DNA of 64,000 bases from assembly GCA_947573135.1 (NCBI GenBank), contig CANPDU010000002.1, positions 1 through 64,000 on the forward strand, written 5' to 3'. The translations under genes were made by a program, and so were the position numbers. Of this stretch, positions 53,918 through 62,462 are shown piece after piece. The number at the start of each line of letters is the position of its first letter. Positions within the stretch are counted from its first letter, which is position 1. A model generated the notes under the pieces. That model searched no databases. It saw nothing but the letters and a program-made list of their open reading frames with translations, and had not been told where the DNA came from. Source of the stretch: an uncultured Bacteroidales bacterium (GTDB lineage: Bacteria > Bacteroidota > Bacteroidia > Bacteroidales > Muribaculaceae).

Positions 53918-53946
53918 AACGCCGGCAGTTTTGAATTGCCGGCGTT
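53918..53946 (-). terminator. Terminator of the thioredoxin-fold protein gene
   Basis: AACGCCGGCA (53918-53927), 9-base loop, TGCCGGCGTT (53937-53946); 10-bp perfect stem, T-rich flank on both sides. It also backs up the small RNA terminator on the plus strand. Confidence 0.8.
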
Positions 53947-53961
53947 ACTTTTTCAAAAGCC

Positions 53962-56136
53962 TTATCTGATATATTTTATTCCCTGCTTGTCGAGGAAGTT
54001 CGGCATCATATACGGCCCCATGAATTTTTTACTTGCCACGCGGCCGTCGCGGTCGAAAAGGACGTAGCGCGGAATGCCGCTGAATTCAAACAGTTCTCTA
54101 AGCAAATTATAATCTGATGTGCTGAGATAGTGACAGTCTTCACCGTCAAGATACATCTTTGAGTATTCGTCATACTCTTTTCGGGGAGAATCGTTTTCTG
54201 ACGTTACAAATACAAAAGCAAAATCATCATTTCCGCGATTTTTCACTCTGAATTCCATCGAATGTTCGATGCCGGAGCGACAGGGGCCGCAGGTAGTCGC
54301 CCATAGATCCATCAGCACAAACTTACCCTTGTATGGCTCAATTATTGACCTCACGAGATCACCGCCGCGGGTTTCGGGAAGCACTATCGGTTCGTAAGCT
54401 GTCATATAATAGTTGGTAAGTGCGTCGTAGACAGCTTCAGAGGTAAACACACCGTTATCCTTCAATTGTTTCAGAACTTCAAACGCATCGCGCTGCTCTA
54501 CCGCGTCAGTCGGCATGCCGCCATAGGACACCAGATATGAAGCCCTGAGAATCTGCCACCATAACGGAGGCTCTTCAGTCCCGAGATATGTATTGATCTC
54601 GCGAGCTTTTCGACTCATGTTTCTGACGATTGCGTTGCTTAAATCATAGACTTTAAATGATTCATCTTTAATCAGACTATCGTTGAACTGTTTATAATCA
54701 TTCATAAGACCAGACCTTCTGGCAACGTTAAAAGGCATCGAACGAAACATGTTAAGCGAGTCAGTCCCCAACCACATTTCTTCGCCCTCGTGTTCGTCTA
54801 TCCAATCGAGGGTTTTCTGTTCATCGGCGGTGAGTTCGGCGCCACGCGATTTCAGATATGCGAGTCCGAAATCCCTTACAATGAATAAATATTCATTCTC
54901 CTCTCCGATAAGCCTGTCGAGATCCGAAAAAGCCATGCCGTTGATCAAGTGTCCGTCTGTAGAAGCCACAGCCATAGCATCACTGTCAAAGCCATTTTTT
55001 AAGAAACCGAACATGTCACGCGGCGCTTCAGGCGCCGGCTTTCTATTATACATTGCGGTGTATTTCGCTTCGCTCGCCGTGTTTACGATAAAAGTAACCA
55101 TCTGGGCTTTTTCGCGGTTGGAAATCAGCTCTCTTGATGGGCTGCAGACCTTAAACTCTACGAAAAATTTACTCAACTCGTCAAGATTAGCCTCGTGTTT
55201 CTGAGCGATCATCATCATGGCGCTGTCAAGTGGGGTCGAATCGTTGAGCTCCGGAATGCAGCGATAGCCCCACATTTCCGGCGAGCAGATGATATCCTCG
55301 TTGATCTGTCCGAGTTCACCGCCGTTGAAAATAGTCGTCCGTTGGTTTTCAAAGCCCCAGTATTGCCCGATCAGTCTGTCAAAATCGAAAAACAGCCTCA
55401 GTTCGCGGCCGGGCTCGATATACATATTACGCCGGATGTATTTCCATATCATCGCAAAAATATGTTTTGGCATATAACAGTCAATCTCAATCTCAAACGT
55501 TCCGTCGTCTGCAATAGGCACAACTGTAGGCTTCGAAAGATCGAGCATTTCATCAGTATTGTAAATCAAGAAATTATCACCATGCATCTGTTTATCATAG
55601 CCGGTAAACATGCCTTTGATCACAGCTTTATGCGGCCGGTCGTAAACAAGCGTATCGAGTTTACCCGGATATGGCACAGTATTATTGACAAGCCACTGAT
55701 CGCTGGTCATACGGTCATAGTTTTTACCGTCAAGTCTCACACCGGAAATAACTTTTCCATTGCCGGGCACCACAATATCAATCAGTCTTGTCTTCTTTTT
55801 AATTGGCGGATAAACGAGTCTAAATTGATGAGTCCGGCTTTCGTCCATGACGATAGGCAATCCAAATTCAGCACCTTCGACACTGAAAGGCATATATGTT
55901 TTACCGTCAGCAGCGATTGCCATGACAGAGTCGACAGTCACCGATCTGTTCTTATAATTGAAAGCATCAAAAGTCACTACGGTACTGTCCTTGTACATTT
56001 CAATATTCTTAATCTTAAGCGAACCGTCTCTTCGCGCGAGGTAGTCGGGACTTGCCACAGTTTTAAACGGAGCGGCGCCGTGCAAGGATAATACTGATGC
56101 AGAGAAGGCTATGACTGCCGGGATTAATCTGTTCAT
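53962..56136 (-). CDS. Large exported protein with C-terminal thioredoxin-like (TlpA) domain
   Basis: 724 residues. Signal peptide (MNRLIPAVIAFSASVLSLHGAA). The first ~570 residues have no family I can name. The C-terminal ~150 residues are a TlpA/ResA thioredoxin fold with the active-site WATTCGPCRSG (CxxC about residue 615) and FSGIPRYVLFDRDGRV. Such proteins reduce disulfides in the periplasm or act with outer-membrane receptors. Own promoter upstream and terminator downstream, so monocistronic. Confidence 0.85.
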   Translation of the reverse strand: MNRLIPAVIAFSASVLSLHGAAPFKTVASPDYLARRDGSLKIKNIEMYKDSTVVTFDAFNYKNRSVTVDSVMAIAADGKTYMPFSVEGAEFGLPIVMDESRTHQFRLVYPPIKKKTRLIDIVVPGNGKVISGVRLDGKNYDRMTSDQWLVNNTVPYPGKLDTLVYDRPHKAVIKGMFTGYDKQMHGDNFLIYNTDEMLDLSKPTVVPIADDGTFEIEIDCYMPKHIFAMIWKYIRRNMYIEPGRELRLFFDFDRLIGQYWGFENQRTTIFNGGELGQINEDIICSPEMWGYRCIPELNDSTPLDSAMMMIAQKHEANLDELSKFFVEFKVCSPSRELISNREKAQMVTFIVNTASEAKYTAMYNRKPAPEAPRDMFGFLKNGFDSDAMAVASTDGHLINGMAFSDLDRLIGEENEYLFIVRDFGLAYLKSRGAELTADEQKTLDWIDEHEGEEMWLGTDSLNMFRSMPFNVARRSGLMNDYKQFNDSLIKDESFKVYDLSNAIVRNMSRKAREINTYLGTEEPPLWWQILRASYLVSYGGMPTDAVEQRDAFEVLKQLKDNGVFTSEAVYDALTNYYMTAYEPIVLPETRGGDLVRSIIEPYKGKFVLMDLWATTCGPCRSGIEHSMEFRVKNRGNDDFAFVFVTSENDSPRKEYDEYSKMYLDGEDCHYLSTSDYNLLRELFEFSGIPRYVLFDRDGRVASKKFMGPYMMPNFLDKQGIKYIR

Positions 56137-56162
56137 GATATTCTGATTTTTCGTTTTCTATG

Positions 56163-56194
56163 CAAATATAGGGATTTTTTTGACTGCTGACAAA
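56163..56194 (-). promoter_or_regulatory. Promoter of the thioredoxin-fold protein gene
   Basis: Minus strand TTTG (56191-56194), 20 bases, TATATTTG (56163-56170). Confidence 0.8.
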
Positions 56195-56253
56195 ACATTC
56201 CCGCATAACCATGAGTTATAACTATAACGTATCAACTAATCTGTTTATGTAAT

Positions 56254-56625
56254 ATGATTAAAGCAATGATTTTGGCAGGTTGCGGCGGTTTTGTCGGCAC
56301 TTGCGGACGCTATCTGATCGGCAAATGGGCTTCCGGCATGTTCCATGGTTCATTTCCGATGGGAACTTTTCTGGTTAACATTATCGGGTGTTTCATCATC
56401 GGCCTCTTTTTCGGTCTGCTCGAAAAGGCTCACGTGATGACTCCGGGTGAGAATGTGCTGCTGATCACAGGTTTCTGTGGCGGTTTCACAACATTTTCAT
56501 AATTTGCCGACGATCTCTGGGTTCTCGGGAACAAAGGCGACTGGAGCACATCGATTATTTATCTTTGCGCAAGCGTGATCATAGGTGTGCTTCTTGTCTG
56601 GGCCGGTCGCGCGCTTATTCGCTAA
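56254..56625 (+). pseudogene. crcB: CrcB/Fluc fluoride channel gene interrupted by an in-frame stop
   Basis: The frame 56254-56625 reads as a complete 124-codon CrcB with one TAA at codon 83 (56500-56502). Before it: GCGGFVGTCGRYLIGKW...MGTFLVNIIGCFIIGLFFG...GFCGGFTTFS. After it: FADDLWVLGNKGDW...SVIIGVLLVWAGRALIR, still in frame. The stop falls in the conserved TTFS(T/S)F motif, whose Phe and Thr line the fluoride pore. CrcB exports fluoride. The single-base change TCA to TAA explains it. The first 82 residues alone lack helix 4, so the product is unlikely to work. No fluoride riboswitch is seen upstream. Confidence 0.85.
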
Positions 56626-56648
56626 TACACAGCAATCCACATTAAAAA

Positions 56649-56692
56649 CAGGATCAATCAGCCGTTCCATAGCAGATTGATCCTGCTTTTTT
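56649..56692 (+). terminator. Terminator of crcB
   Basis: CAGGATCAATC (56649-56659), 15-base loop, GATTGATCCTG (56675-56685), then C and six T. Confidence 0.85.
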
Positions 56693-56696
56693 ACGG

Positions 56697-56727
56697 TTGA
56701 CATTCTGACATATATTTATTATCTTTG
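56697..56727 (+). promoter_or_regulatory. Promoter of the prolyl oligopeptidase gene
   Basis: TTG (56697-56699), 20 bases, TATCTTTG (56720-56727). The start at ATG 56752 follows 18 bases after the expected transcription start. Confidence 0.8.
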
Positions 56728-56751
56728 CATCCAAAAGCAAATCAATCAATA

Positions 56752-58881
56752 ATGTCACGTCTTATTCCTACAATCGCCCTTATGGCACTCGCGGCAGCTT
56801 CATGCTCTAAACAGTCCAAGCTATCCTATCCGGATGCTCCGTCCGACGACACAGTCGATAACTATTTCGGTCACGAAGTGGCCGATCCCTACCGTCCGCT
56901 CGAGAACGATACCGCAGCGGCAACACTCGCATGGGTCGAAGCCGAGAACAAAGTAACAAGGGATTATCTGTCGAATATACCTTTCCATGACGCACTCCGC
57001 ACTCGCCTTGAGCAATTAAACAATTACCCTAAAGTCGGCATGCCGACAAAGCTTTATGACAATAAATATTACACCTATAAAAACGACGGCCTTCAGAATC
57101 AGTATGTGCTTTATCGCTCCGATACGCCCGACGGTGAAGGAGAGGTATTTCTCGATCCAAATAAACTCTCTGACGACGGCACTGTCGCTCTGACCGGCAC
57201 CTACATGTCGCATGACGGCAAATATACCGCCTACACTATTTCGCGCAGCGGCAGCGACTGGACAGAGATATTTGTTCTGGATAACGCTACCGGCAAAACT
57301 CTCGACGACCATATCGAATGGGCCAAATTCACAGGTGCAGCCTGGCAAGGCGACGGTTTCTACTACAGCGCCTACGAGAAACCGACCGACGGAAAGGAAT
57401 TCTCCAACGCCAACGAATATCATAAGGTGTACTATCATAAACTCGGCACACCTCAATCGGCCGACAAAGTCATATACGAAAACCGTAACGAACCGCTTCA
57501 TTTCCATAATGTCGGCATTACCCGCGACGAATCAACTCTTATAGTCATGGGCGGCGGTGCAGGCAATGGCAATTCATTATACATCAAAGATCTGACTACA
57601 CCAAACTCAAAATGGGTAACTGTCGAAGAGTCGCAGGATTACGATATCAGTGTGATAGACGCCCGCGACGGCAAACTCTATATCTTTACTTCGGCCGACG
57701 CTCCGCTCTACCGTCTCGTCACTGCCGACGTTAAGGCGCCGCAACGTGCCAACTGGAAAGATCTCGTACCTGAAAACAAAGACGCTGTTCTCGTAAATGC
57801 CGAATTTGCAGGCGACAAACTTATACTTACCTACGACAAAGACGCCTCTCACCACGCCTACGTCTATACATCCGACGGCAGTCCCGTCCGCGAGATCACT
57901 CTGCCGACCTACGGCACTCTGGCTTTCTCGACAGATGCCGATAGTCCTGAAGCGTTCTATTCATTCACATCTTTCACAACGCCGGCATCAATCTACAGCT
58001 ACAACGTGGATTCCGGAGAAAGCAGCCTCTTACGCTCGACTGAGCTTGAAGGTTTCAACCCCGACGATTATGTGACCGAACAGGTCTTCTACCCGTCGGC
58101 AGACGGAACAAAGATACCGATGTTCCTCACCTACAAGAAAGGCCTCGAACGCAACGGTAAGAATCCGGTATATCTTTACGGCTACGGCGGCTTCAACATC
58201 ACACTCAACCCATCGTTCTCCGCCAACCGCCTGCTGTGGCTCGAAAACGGCGGCATATATGCCCAGACCAACTTGCGCGGAGGCGGCGAATACGGTGAGG
58301 CATGGCATCTTGCCGGCACCAAACAACAGAAACTCAACGTATTCAATGATTTTATCTCAGCTGCCGAGTATATGATTGACGAAGGCTGGACCAATCCCGA
58401 ACTCATCGCTATCGAAGGCGGAAGCAACGGCGGTCTGCTCGTCGGAGCAGTCACCAACATGCGTCCCGATTTATTTAAAGTCGCAATACCGCGTGTGGGT
58501 GTCATGGATATGATGCGCTACCATCTCTTTACCATCGGCTGGAACTGGGCTCACGACTACGGCACATCGGCCGACTCGCCGGAAATGGCTGAATATCTGC
58601 TTGCATATTCACCTCTCCATAACATCAAGAACGACGGCACCCCTTATCCCGCTATCATGATCACCACCGCCGACCATGACGACCGCGTCGTACCGGCTCA
58701 CTCGTTCAAATACGCTGCCACTCTTCAGGCCGCCGACACCGGCGATCAGCCCAAACTGATCCGCATCGACAGCAAAGCCGGCCATGGAGCAGGAAAACCG
58801 ATAGCCAAGGTTATCGACGAGTATGCCGACATATACTCATTTATATTCTATAATCTGGGCATTAACCCCGTCGAAAAGTGA
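56752..58881 (+). CDS. Prolyl oligopeptidase family (S9A) lipoprotein
   Basis: Start at ATG 56752; the frame runs earlier but begins inside the promoter. 709 residues. Lipoprotein signal (MSRLIPTIALMALAAASCSKQ), an N-terminal seven-bladed beta-propeller and a C-terminal alpha/beta hydrolase with catalytic Ser558 (EGGSNGGLL), the Asp motif DHDDRVVPAHSFK and His in KAGHGAGKP. It cuts short peptides after proline, here in the periplasm. Confidence 0.93.
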   Translation: MSRLIPTIALMALAAASCSKQSKLSYPDAPSDDTVDNYFGHEVADPYRPLENDTAAATLAWVEAENKVTRDYLSNIPFHDALRTRLEQLNNYPKVGMPTKLYDNKYYTYKNDGLQNQYVLYRSDTPDGEGEVFLDPNKLSDDGTVALTGTYMSHDGKYTAYTISRSGSDWTEIFVLDNATGKTLDDHIEWAKFTGAAWQGDGFYYSAYEKPTDGKEFSNANEYHKVYYHKLGTPQSADKVIYENRNEPLHFHNVGITRDESTLIVMGGGAGNGNSLYIKDLTTPNSKWVTVEESQDYDISVIDARDGKLYIFTSADAPLYRLVTADVKAPQRANWKDLVPENKDAVLVNAEFAGDKLILTYDKDASHHAYVYTSDGSPVREITLPTYGTLAFSTDADSPEAFYSFTSFTTPASIYSYNVDSGESSLLRSTELEGFNPDDYVTEQVFYPSADGTKIPMFLTYKKGLERNGKNPVYLYGYGGFNITLNPSFSANRLLWLENGGIYAQTNLRGGGEYGEAWHLAGTKQQKLNVFNDFISAAEYMIDEGWTNPELIAIEGGSNGGLLVGAVTNMRPDLFKVAIPRVGVMDMMRYHLFTIGWNWAHDYGTSADSPEMAEYLLAYSPLHNIKNDGTPYPAIMITTADHDDRVVPAHSFKYAATLQAADTGDQPKLIRIDSKAGHGAGKPIAKVIDEYADIYSFIFYNLGINPVEK

Positions 58882-59816
58882 TCAGACAGCAACGCATCAT
58901 AATATGCGCCGCCTTATTGGCGGCGCTTTTATCCTCTTGCTTTACCGGCATCGAGAGCACACCACGCATTTCTGCCGGCGACGTAAGGAAACGCGATGCG
59001 GCCGACCGCACTCCCGAACAGCTTTTCCTTGCCGACATCATGCCAGAGAAGCCGTCGGCATGGCGCGAAGGCAAACGCTTCTACGTAGCTGACGACAAAA
59101 TCTCGATCATTTTTCTCCCGGGTGACTCGGAGTCTGACTCACTTTCGGGACACGACTTGATTTTCAAACGTTTCGACGAAGTGCCGTCTGTCACAGGCAA
59201 CGGCGCCACTATCCTAACATTCAGCGCTTCTGATCGTCGCGGTGAATTCCAGTATCGCATTAACACCCCAGTAGCCGATCTGCTAAAGCGCGACCGTCTT
59301 GAAGTACCGTTCACCATCGAGCGATCGGTTGTCGAACGCGTTGACTCAGCCATGAGATTGCACACATTTTACATCACCACGCCAAAATGGTTTGACGCCG
59401 CCGACAATAAGGCCGCGGTCGGACGCCGACACATACCGGTGACAGTCTCTCGCGTAGAGCCGGGCACATACATTTATCCGCTGCGCGTCTACTTCTCCAC
59501 AGCCGCCGCAGACAAGGAATATTGGATACCGATGACCATAGGCAATGATCGCGCCGCCACGCGTAACTTCCACGCCCTATTCAATTTCAATGACCCGCGA
59601 AAACGCTATCCGCAGATCACCGACGCTACTTGGGAACTCATCATCAGCAGCCGCGTGGCCGCCGGAATGACGCGCGACGAATGCCGCCTTGCACTCGGAG
59701 CTCCCAACAGCTACCGTACAATTCCCGTCTATAATGCCATCGTCGAACAGTGGAACTACGACGACGGCTTATACCTGATCTTCGAAGACGGCATACTCAC
59801 CCGCTATCGCATCTGA
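58878..59816 (+). CDS. Lipoprotein with BamE/SmpA-like C-terminus
   Basis: 312 residues, GTG start overlapping the peptidase stop (GTGA). Lipoprotein signal (IIICAALLAALLSSC). Residues ~20-255 are beta-rich and of unknown family (domain with RGEFQYRIN, IPVTVSRVEPGTYIYPLRVYF). The C-terminal ~50 residues (VAAGMTRDECRLALGAPNSYRTIPVYNAIVEQWNYDDGLYLIFEDGILTRYR) match the SmpA/BamE repeat pattern GMTxxEVxxxLGxP. Probably periplasmic; role unknown. Translationally coupled on both sides. Confidence 0.7.
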   Translation: MIRQQRIIICAALLAALLSSCFTGIESTPRISAGDVRKRDAADRTPEQLFLADIMPEKPSAWREGKRFYVADDKISIIFLPGDSESDSLSGHDLIFKRFDEVPSVTGNGATILTFSASDRRGEFQYRINTPVADLLKRDRLEVPFTIERSVVERVDSAMRLHTFYITTPKWFDAADNKAAVGRRHIPVTVSRVEPGTYIYPLRVYFSTAAADKEYWIPMTIGNDRAATRNFHALFNFNDPRKRYPQITDATWELIISSRVAAGMTRDECRLALGAPNSYRTIPVYNAIVEQWNYDDGLYLIFEDGILTRYRI

Positions 59817-60580
59817 TGAAACTCACTTTTCTCGGCACCGGCACATCGACAGGCGTCCCGCAGATCGGATGCCGCTGTGAAGTCTGCACATCATCCGACC
59901 CACGCGAAAAACGCCTTCGATCATCGGTCATGATCGAAGTGTCACCGGGGCGCAACTTGCTAATCGACTGCGGTCCCGACTTCCGCGAGCAGATACTGCG
60001 CGCCGGAGCCCCGCCGCTGTCAGCCCTTCTGATCACCCACTCCCATTATGACCATGTCGGAGGTATCGACGACATGCGTCCCTACTGCTATCCGAGTTCA
60101 TTTCCTGTATACTGTCTCGCCGACGTTGCCCGCGACCTGCGCGAACGCGTGCCCTACTGCTTCCGTAAACACCTCTATCCGGGAGTACCGACCTTCGATA
60201 TCCATGTCATCGATCCGTCTCGTCCCTTCACTGTCGACGGCATCGAGATCACACCGTTGCCCGTCATGCACGCCCGGCTTCCTATCATAGGCTTCCGCAT
60301 CGGCAACCTCGCCTACATCACCGACTGCTCAGCGATGCCCCCCGATACCCTCAGCAAGATACACGGCGTCGACACACTTATCATCAACGCATTGCGTCGC
60401 GAACCACATATGTCGCACATGAACCTCAGCCAGGCGCTCGAAGTCATCCGGTCGGCAGCTCCGCGCCGGGCATTCCTCACTCATCTGAGCCACGGCATGG
60501 GACTCATCGACGACACCCGCCCCCTGCTTCCCCCCGGTGTCGACATTGCCACAGACAGTCTCACCGTCGAAATACCCTGA
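59816..60580 (+). CDS. MBL-fold metallohydrolase, PhnP-like
   Basis: Start at ATG 59816, overlapping the upstream stop by one base (TGATG). 254 residues. Metal motif HSHYDHVGGIDD, then a Cys-containing N-terminal segment GCRCEVCTSSDPREKRLRSS as in PhnP-type phosphodiesterases, DCGPDFREQ and a late His (LTHLSHGMG). It hydrolyses a phosphodiester or cyclic phosphate; substrate unknown. Third gene of the unit beginning at 56752. Confidence 0.88.
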   Translation: MKLTFLGTGTSTGVPQIGCRCEVCTSSDPREKRLRSSVMIEVSPGRNLLIDCGPDFREQILRAGAPPLSALLITHSHYDHVGGIDDMRPYCYPSSFPVYCLADVARDLRERVPYCFRKHLYPGVPTFDIHVIDPSRPFTVDGIEITPLPVMHARLPIIGFRIGNLAYITDCSAMPPDTLSKIHGVDTLIINALRREPHMSHMNLSQALEVIRSAAPRRAFLTHLSHGMGLIDDTRPLLPPGVDIATDSLTVEIP

Positions 60581-60659
60581 CGCCGCCGCACAAGGTGAAC
60601 ATACATCGGCCGACCGATGTTATTTATGCAGCAACATAACTAACATACTTTTTTGACCT

Positions 60660-61385
60660 ATGGACAAAATCACCTACCTCGACCACAGCGGTTTCATGAT
60701 CGAAACATCCGACGCGCTGCTGGTCTTCGACTACTATCGCGATCCGGCTCATGAAGTCATCAAGACTCTTCGCCACAATCCGGAGCTGCCGGTCATATTC
60801 TTCATCTCACACAACCACCGCGACCATTTCAACCACGAGATCTTTCATCTCGGCCAGAACCATAAACGACTCTACGTCATCAGCAACGACGTCTTCGACC
60901 GCGAAGACAATCTCGATGTATCGGTAAGCTGGATTAGTCCCGGCGACAGCCTCGAGAACCTCCCCGGCGACATAAGCGTCAAGGCCTATGGCACCACCGG
61001 CAAAGGCTGCTCATTCGCAGTCACTACCGCCGCCGGACGACATATCTTCCATGGCGGAGAACTCGGTGAGCCACTCGCTCACAACCACGACGCACCGCGT
61101 GATGCCGAACGCTATGCCGATCGCTTCACCGTAGCGATCAACCGCATAGCCCAAGAGCAGACGCATTTCGACCTCGCCATGATGGCCGTCGACACCACCG
61201 ACAGCCCCGACTTCGCTACCGGAGCCACACGCCTTATCGAAAAGATCGACATCGACACCTTTGTACCGTTCCACACCGACGATCCGACCGACCGGGCATG
61301 CGACTTCAGTGCATATCCGTTCACCAAAAAAGTTGACACTCGCATGATCTGCCTGACTCGTCCCGGCGAATCGGCCACATTCTGA
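60660..61385 (+). CDS. MBL-fold metal-dependent hydrolase
   Basis: 241 residues. SHNHRDHFNHEIF is the HxHxDH-like zinc motif, HGGELG and a C-terminal PFHTDD provide further ligands. Function unknown (UPF0173-like layout). It follows an 80-base gap that contains the palindrome ACATCGG-N4-CCGATGT (60603-60620), which may be a weak terminator or operator. Its terminator is at 61431-61467. Confidence 0.85.
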   Translation: MDKITYLDHSGFMIETSDALLVFDYYRDPAHEVIKTLRHNPELPVIFFISHNHRDHFNHEIFHLGQNHKRLYVISNDVFDREDNLDVSVSWISPGDSLENLPGDISVKAYGTTGKGCSFAVTTAAGRHIFHGGELGEPLAHNHDAPRDAERYADRFTVAINRIAQEQTHFDLAMMAVDTTDSPDFATGATRLIEKIDIDTFVPFHTDDPTDRACDFSAYPFTKKVDTRMICLTRPGESATF

Positions 61386-61430
61386 CCCAAAGACAAAAAA
61401 ATTCTTATCTGCATCGACAGATATCCAAAA

Positions 61431-61467
61431 GTGCCCGTTGCAACTCAATGCGACGGGCGCTTTTTTT
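61431..61467 (+). terminator. Terminator after the MBL hydrolase gene
   Basis: GTGCCCGTTGC, loop, GCGACGGGCGC (61431-61460) with one G-T pair, then seven T (61461-61467). It would also block leftward transcription from the invertible element. Confidence 0.85.
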
Positions 61468-61488
61468 GCCATATTTCGAATGCATTTA

Positions 61489-61750
61489 CAATCTCTTGTT
61501 AAGAGAAGCTTTTGAGTTACAAAGATACGAATTTTTAGTTGATTAGCCATGAATTTTAGTGTTAAAATCAGACTTTTAATGATTTTAATTTTTAGATAGA
61601 GCGGTTGTCTATATTTAACCAAATAAATCAAAATATGTCGTAAGATGTGTATAGCTCAGTTAAATTATTGAGTATTAGAGTTGTACATCATATCACGATC
61701 TCTTAACAAGAGATTAATCATACCATTTACGATCTCTTAACAAGAGATTG
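61489..61750. repeat. Candidate invertible DNA element with 18-bp inverted repeats
   Basis: Left repeat CAATCTCTTGTTAAGAGA (61489-61506) and right repeat TCTCTTAACAAGAGATTG (61733-61750) are perfect reverse complements over 18 bp. They enclose 226 bp of AT-rich non-coding DNA (61507-61732). A third copy, TCTCTTAACAAGAGATT (61699-61715, 17 bp), lies inside in the same orientation as the right one, 34 bases away. Each repeat is itself a near palindrome (ATCTCTT-3-AAGAGAT), as expected for a site-specific recombinase core. The segment carries a -7 box near its left end reading outward. Confidence 0.7.
61520..61527 (-). promoter_or_regulatory. Outward-reading -7 element inside the invertible segment
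   Basis: TATCTTTG on the minus strand, 13 bases from the left repeat. It is the only TAnnTTTG match I find in the segment on either strand. The -33 region (about 61547) reads TGG, not TTG. In the present orientation it points to the terminator at 61431-61467; after inversion it would drive 61860 with a leader of about 134 bases. Confidence 0.55.
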
Positions 61751-61859
61751 CTGCACGACAAACCGATCATTCTAAGTAATTTACTATATATCAACACATT
61801 AGAAAAACAATCGACAAATAATTGTTTCGGCAACTGAAATGCCCTCGAAATATCCTACG

Positions 61860-62447
61860 ATGAAACTATTACGCTCACTTTTTTGCATCATACTTCTTGT
61901 GTCCGCGGCTCGTTCGGTCTCGGCACAGGACTTTGCCATCAAGACAAATCTCATTGACGATGCCCTCTTGAATGTCAATATCGGTATCGAGACCGCCATC
62001 GCTCCACAATGGACAGCTGAAATGCCCGTAAGCATCAACGCATGGACTCTCAGTCACTTGCGCCGCTGGAAACACTGGACAGTGCAGCCCGGCGTCCGCC
62101 GCTGGTTCTGCGACCGTTTTGCAGGTCACTTCGTAGGCGCACACATCCACGGAGGCCAGTACAACATCGGCGGGATCGACGGCCGGATCAACTTCCTCGG
62201 CACAGACTTCCGCAAACTCAAAGACAACCGCTACCAGGGATGGTTTATCGGCGCAGGCATAAGCTACGGCTACACATGGATACTCGGGCGCCACTGGAAC
62301 GCCGAGGCCGAAATAGGTTTCGGATGGAGCTATACAATCTATGACCGTTACCGCTGCGCCAAGTGTGGTAAAAAGATCGAGCATGGAAACGCCCACCACT
62401 ACGTCGGCCCCACAAAAGCCGCAATCAACATCGTCTACCTATTCTAA
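61860..62447 (+). CDS. DUF3575 exported protein (fimbria-type locus)
   Basis: Start at ATG 61860 (MKLLRSLFCIILLVSAARSVSAQ, signal peptide); the frame is open 7 codons further left. 195 residues. The mature part (FAIKTNLIDDALLNVNIGIETAIAPQWTAE...WTVQPGVRRWFCDRFAGHFVGAHIHGGQYNIGGI...YQGWFIGAGISYGYTWILGRHWNAEAEIGFGW) is a small outer-membrane beta-barrel of the DUF3575 type. These genes open operons with DUF3868 and fimbrillin-like genes in Bacteroidales. Contains CAKCGKK, an odd CxxC near the C-terminus. Confidence 0.85.
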   Translation: MKLLRSLFCIILLVSAARSVSAQDFAIKTNLIDDALLNVNIGIETAIAPQWTAEMPVSINAWTLSHLRRWKHWTVQPGVRRWFCDRFAGHFVGAHIHGGQYNIGGIDGRINFLGTDFRKLKDNRYQGWFIGAGISYGYTWILGRHWNAEAEIGFGWSYTIYDRYRCAKCGKKIEHGNAHHYVGPTKAAINIVYLF

Positions 62448-62462
62448 CCACTCAACGCGACA

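Noticed and set aside
56195-56253. Fluoride riboswitch upstream of crcB.
   Set aside because: The short upstream gap shows no conserved fluoride-aptamer core.
60603-60620. Palindrome ACATCGG-N4-CCGATGT as a full terminator.
   Set aside because: No T-tract follows it on either strand; noted only in the neighbouring gene entry.
61651-61675. tRNA-like D-arm sequence (TAGCTCAGTTA).
   Set aside because: There is no acceptor stem pairing and no T-loop GTTCRA downstream; it lies inside the candidate invertible segment.
61698-61748. Two direct repeats 34 bases apart as a mini CRISPR array.
   Set aside because: Only two units with a 17-base spacer, a palindromic repeat and no cas genes; the inverted left copy fits an invertible element better.
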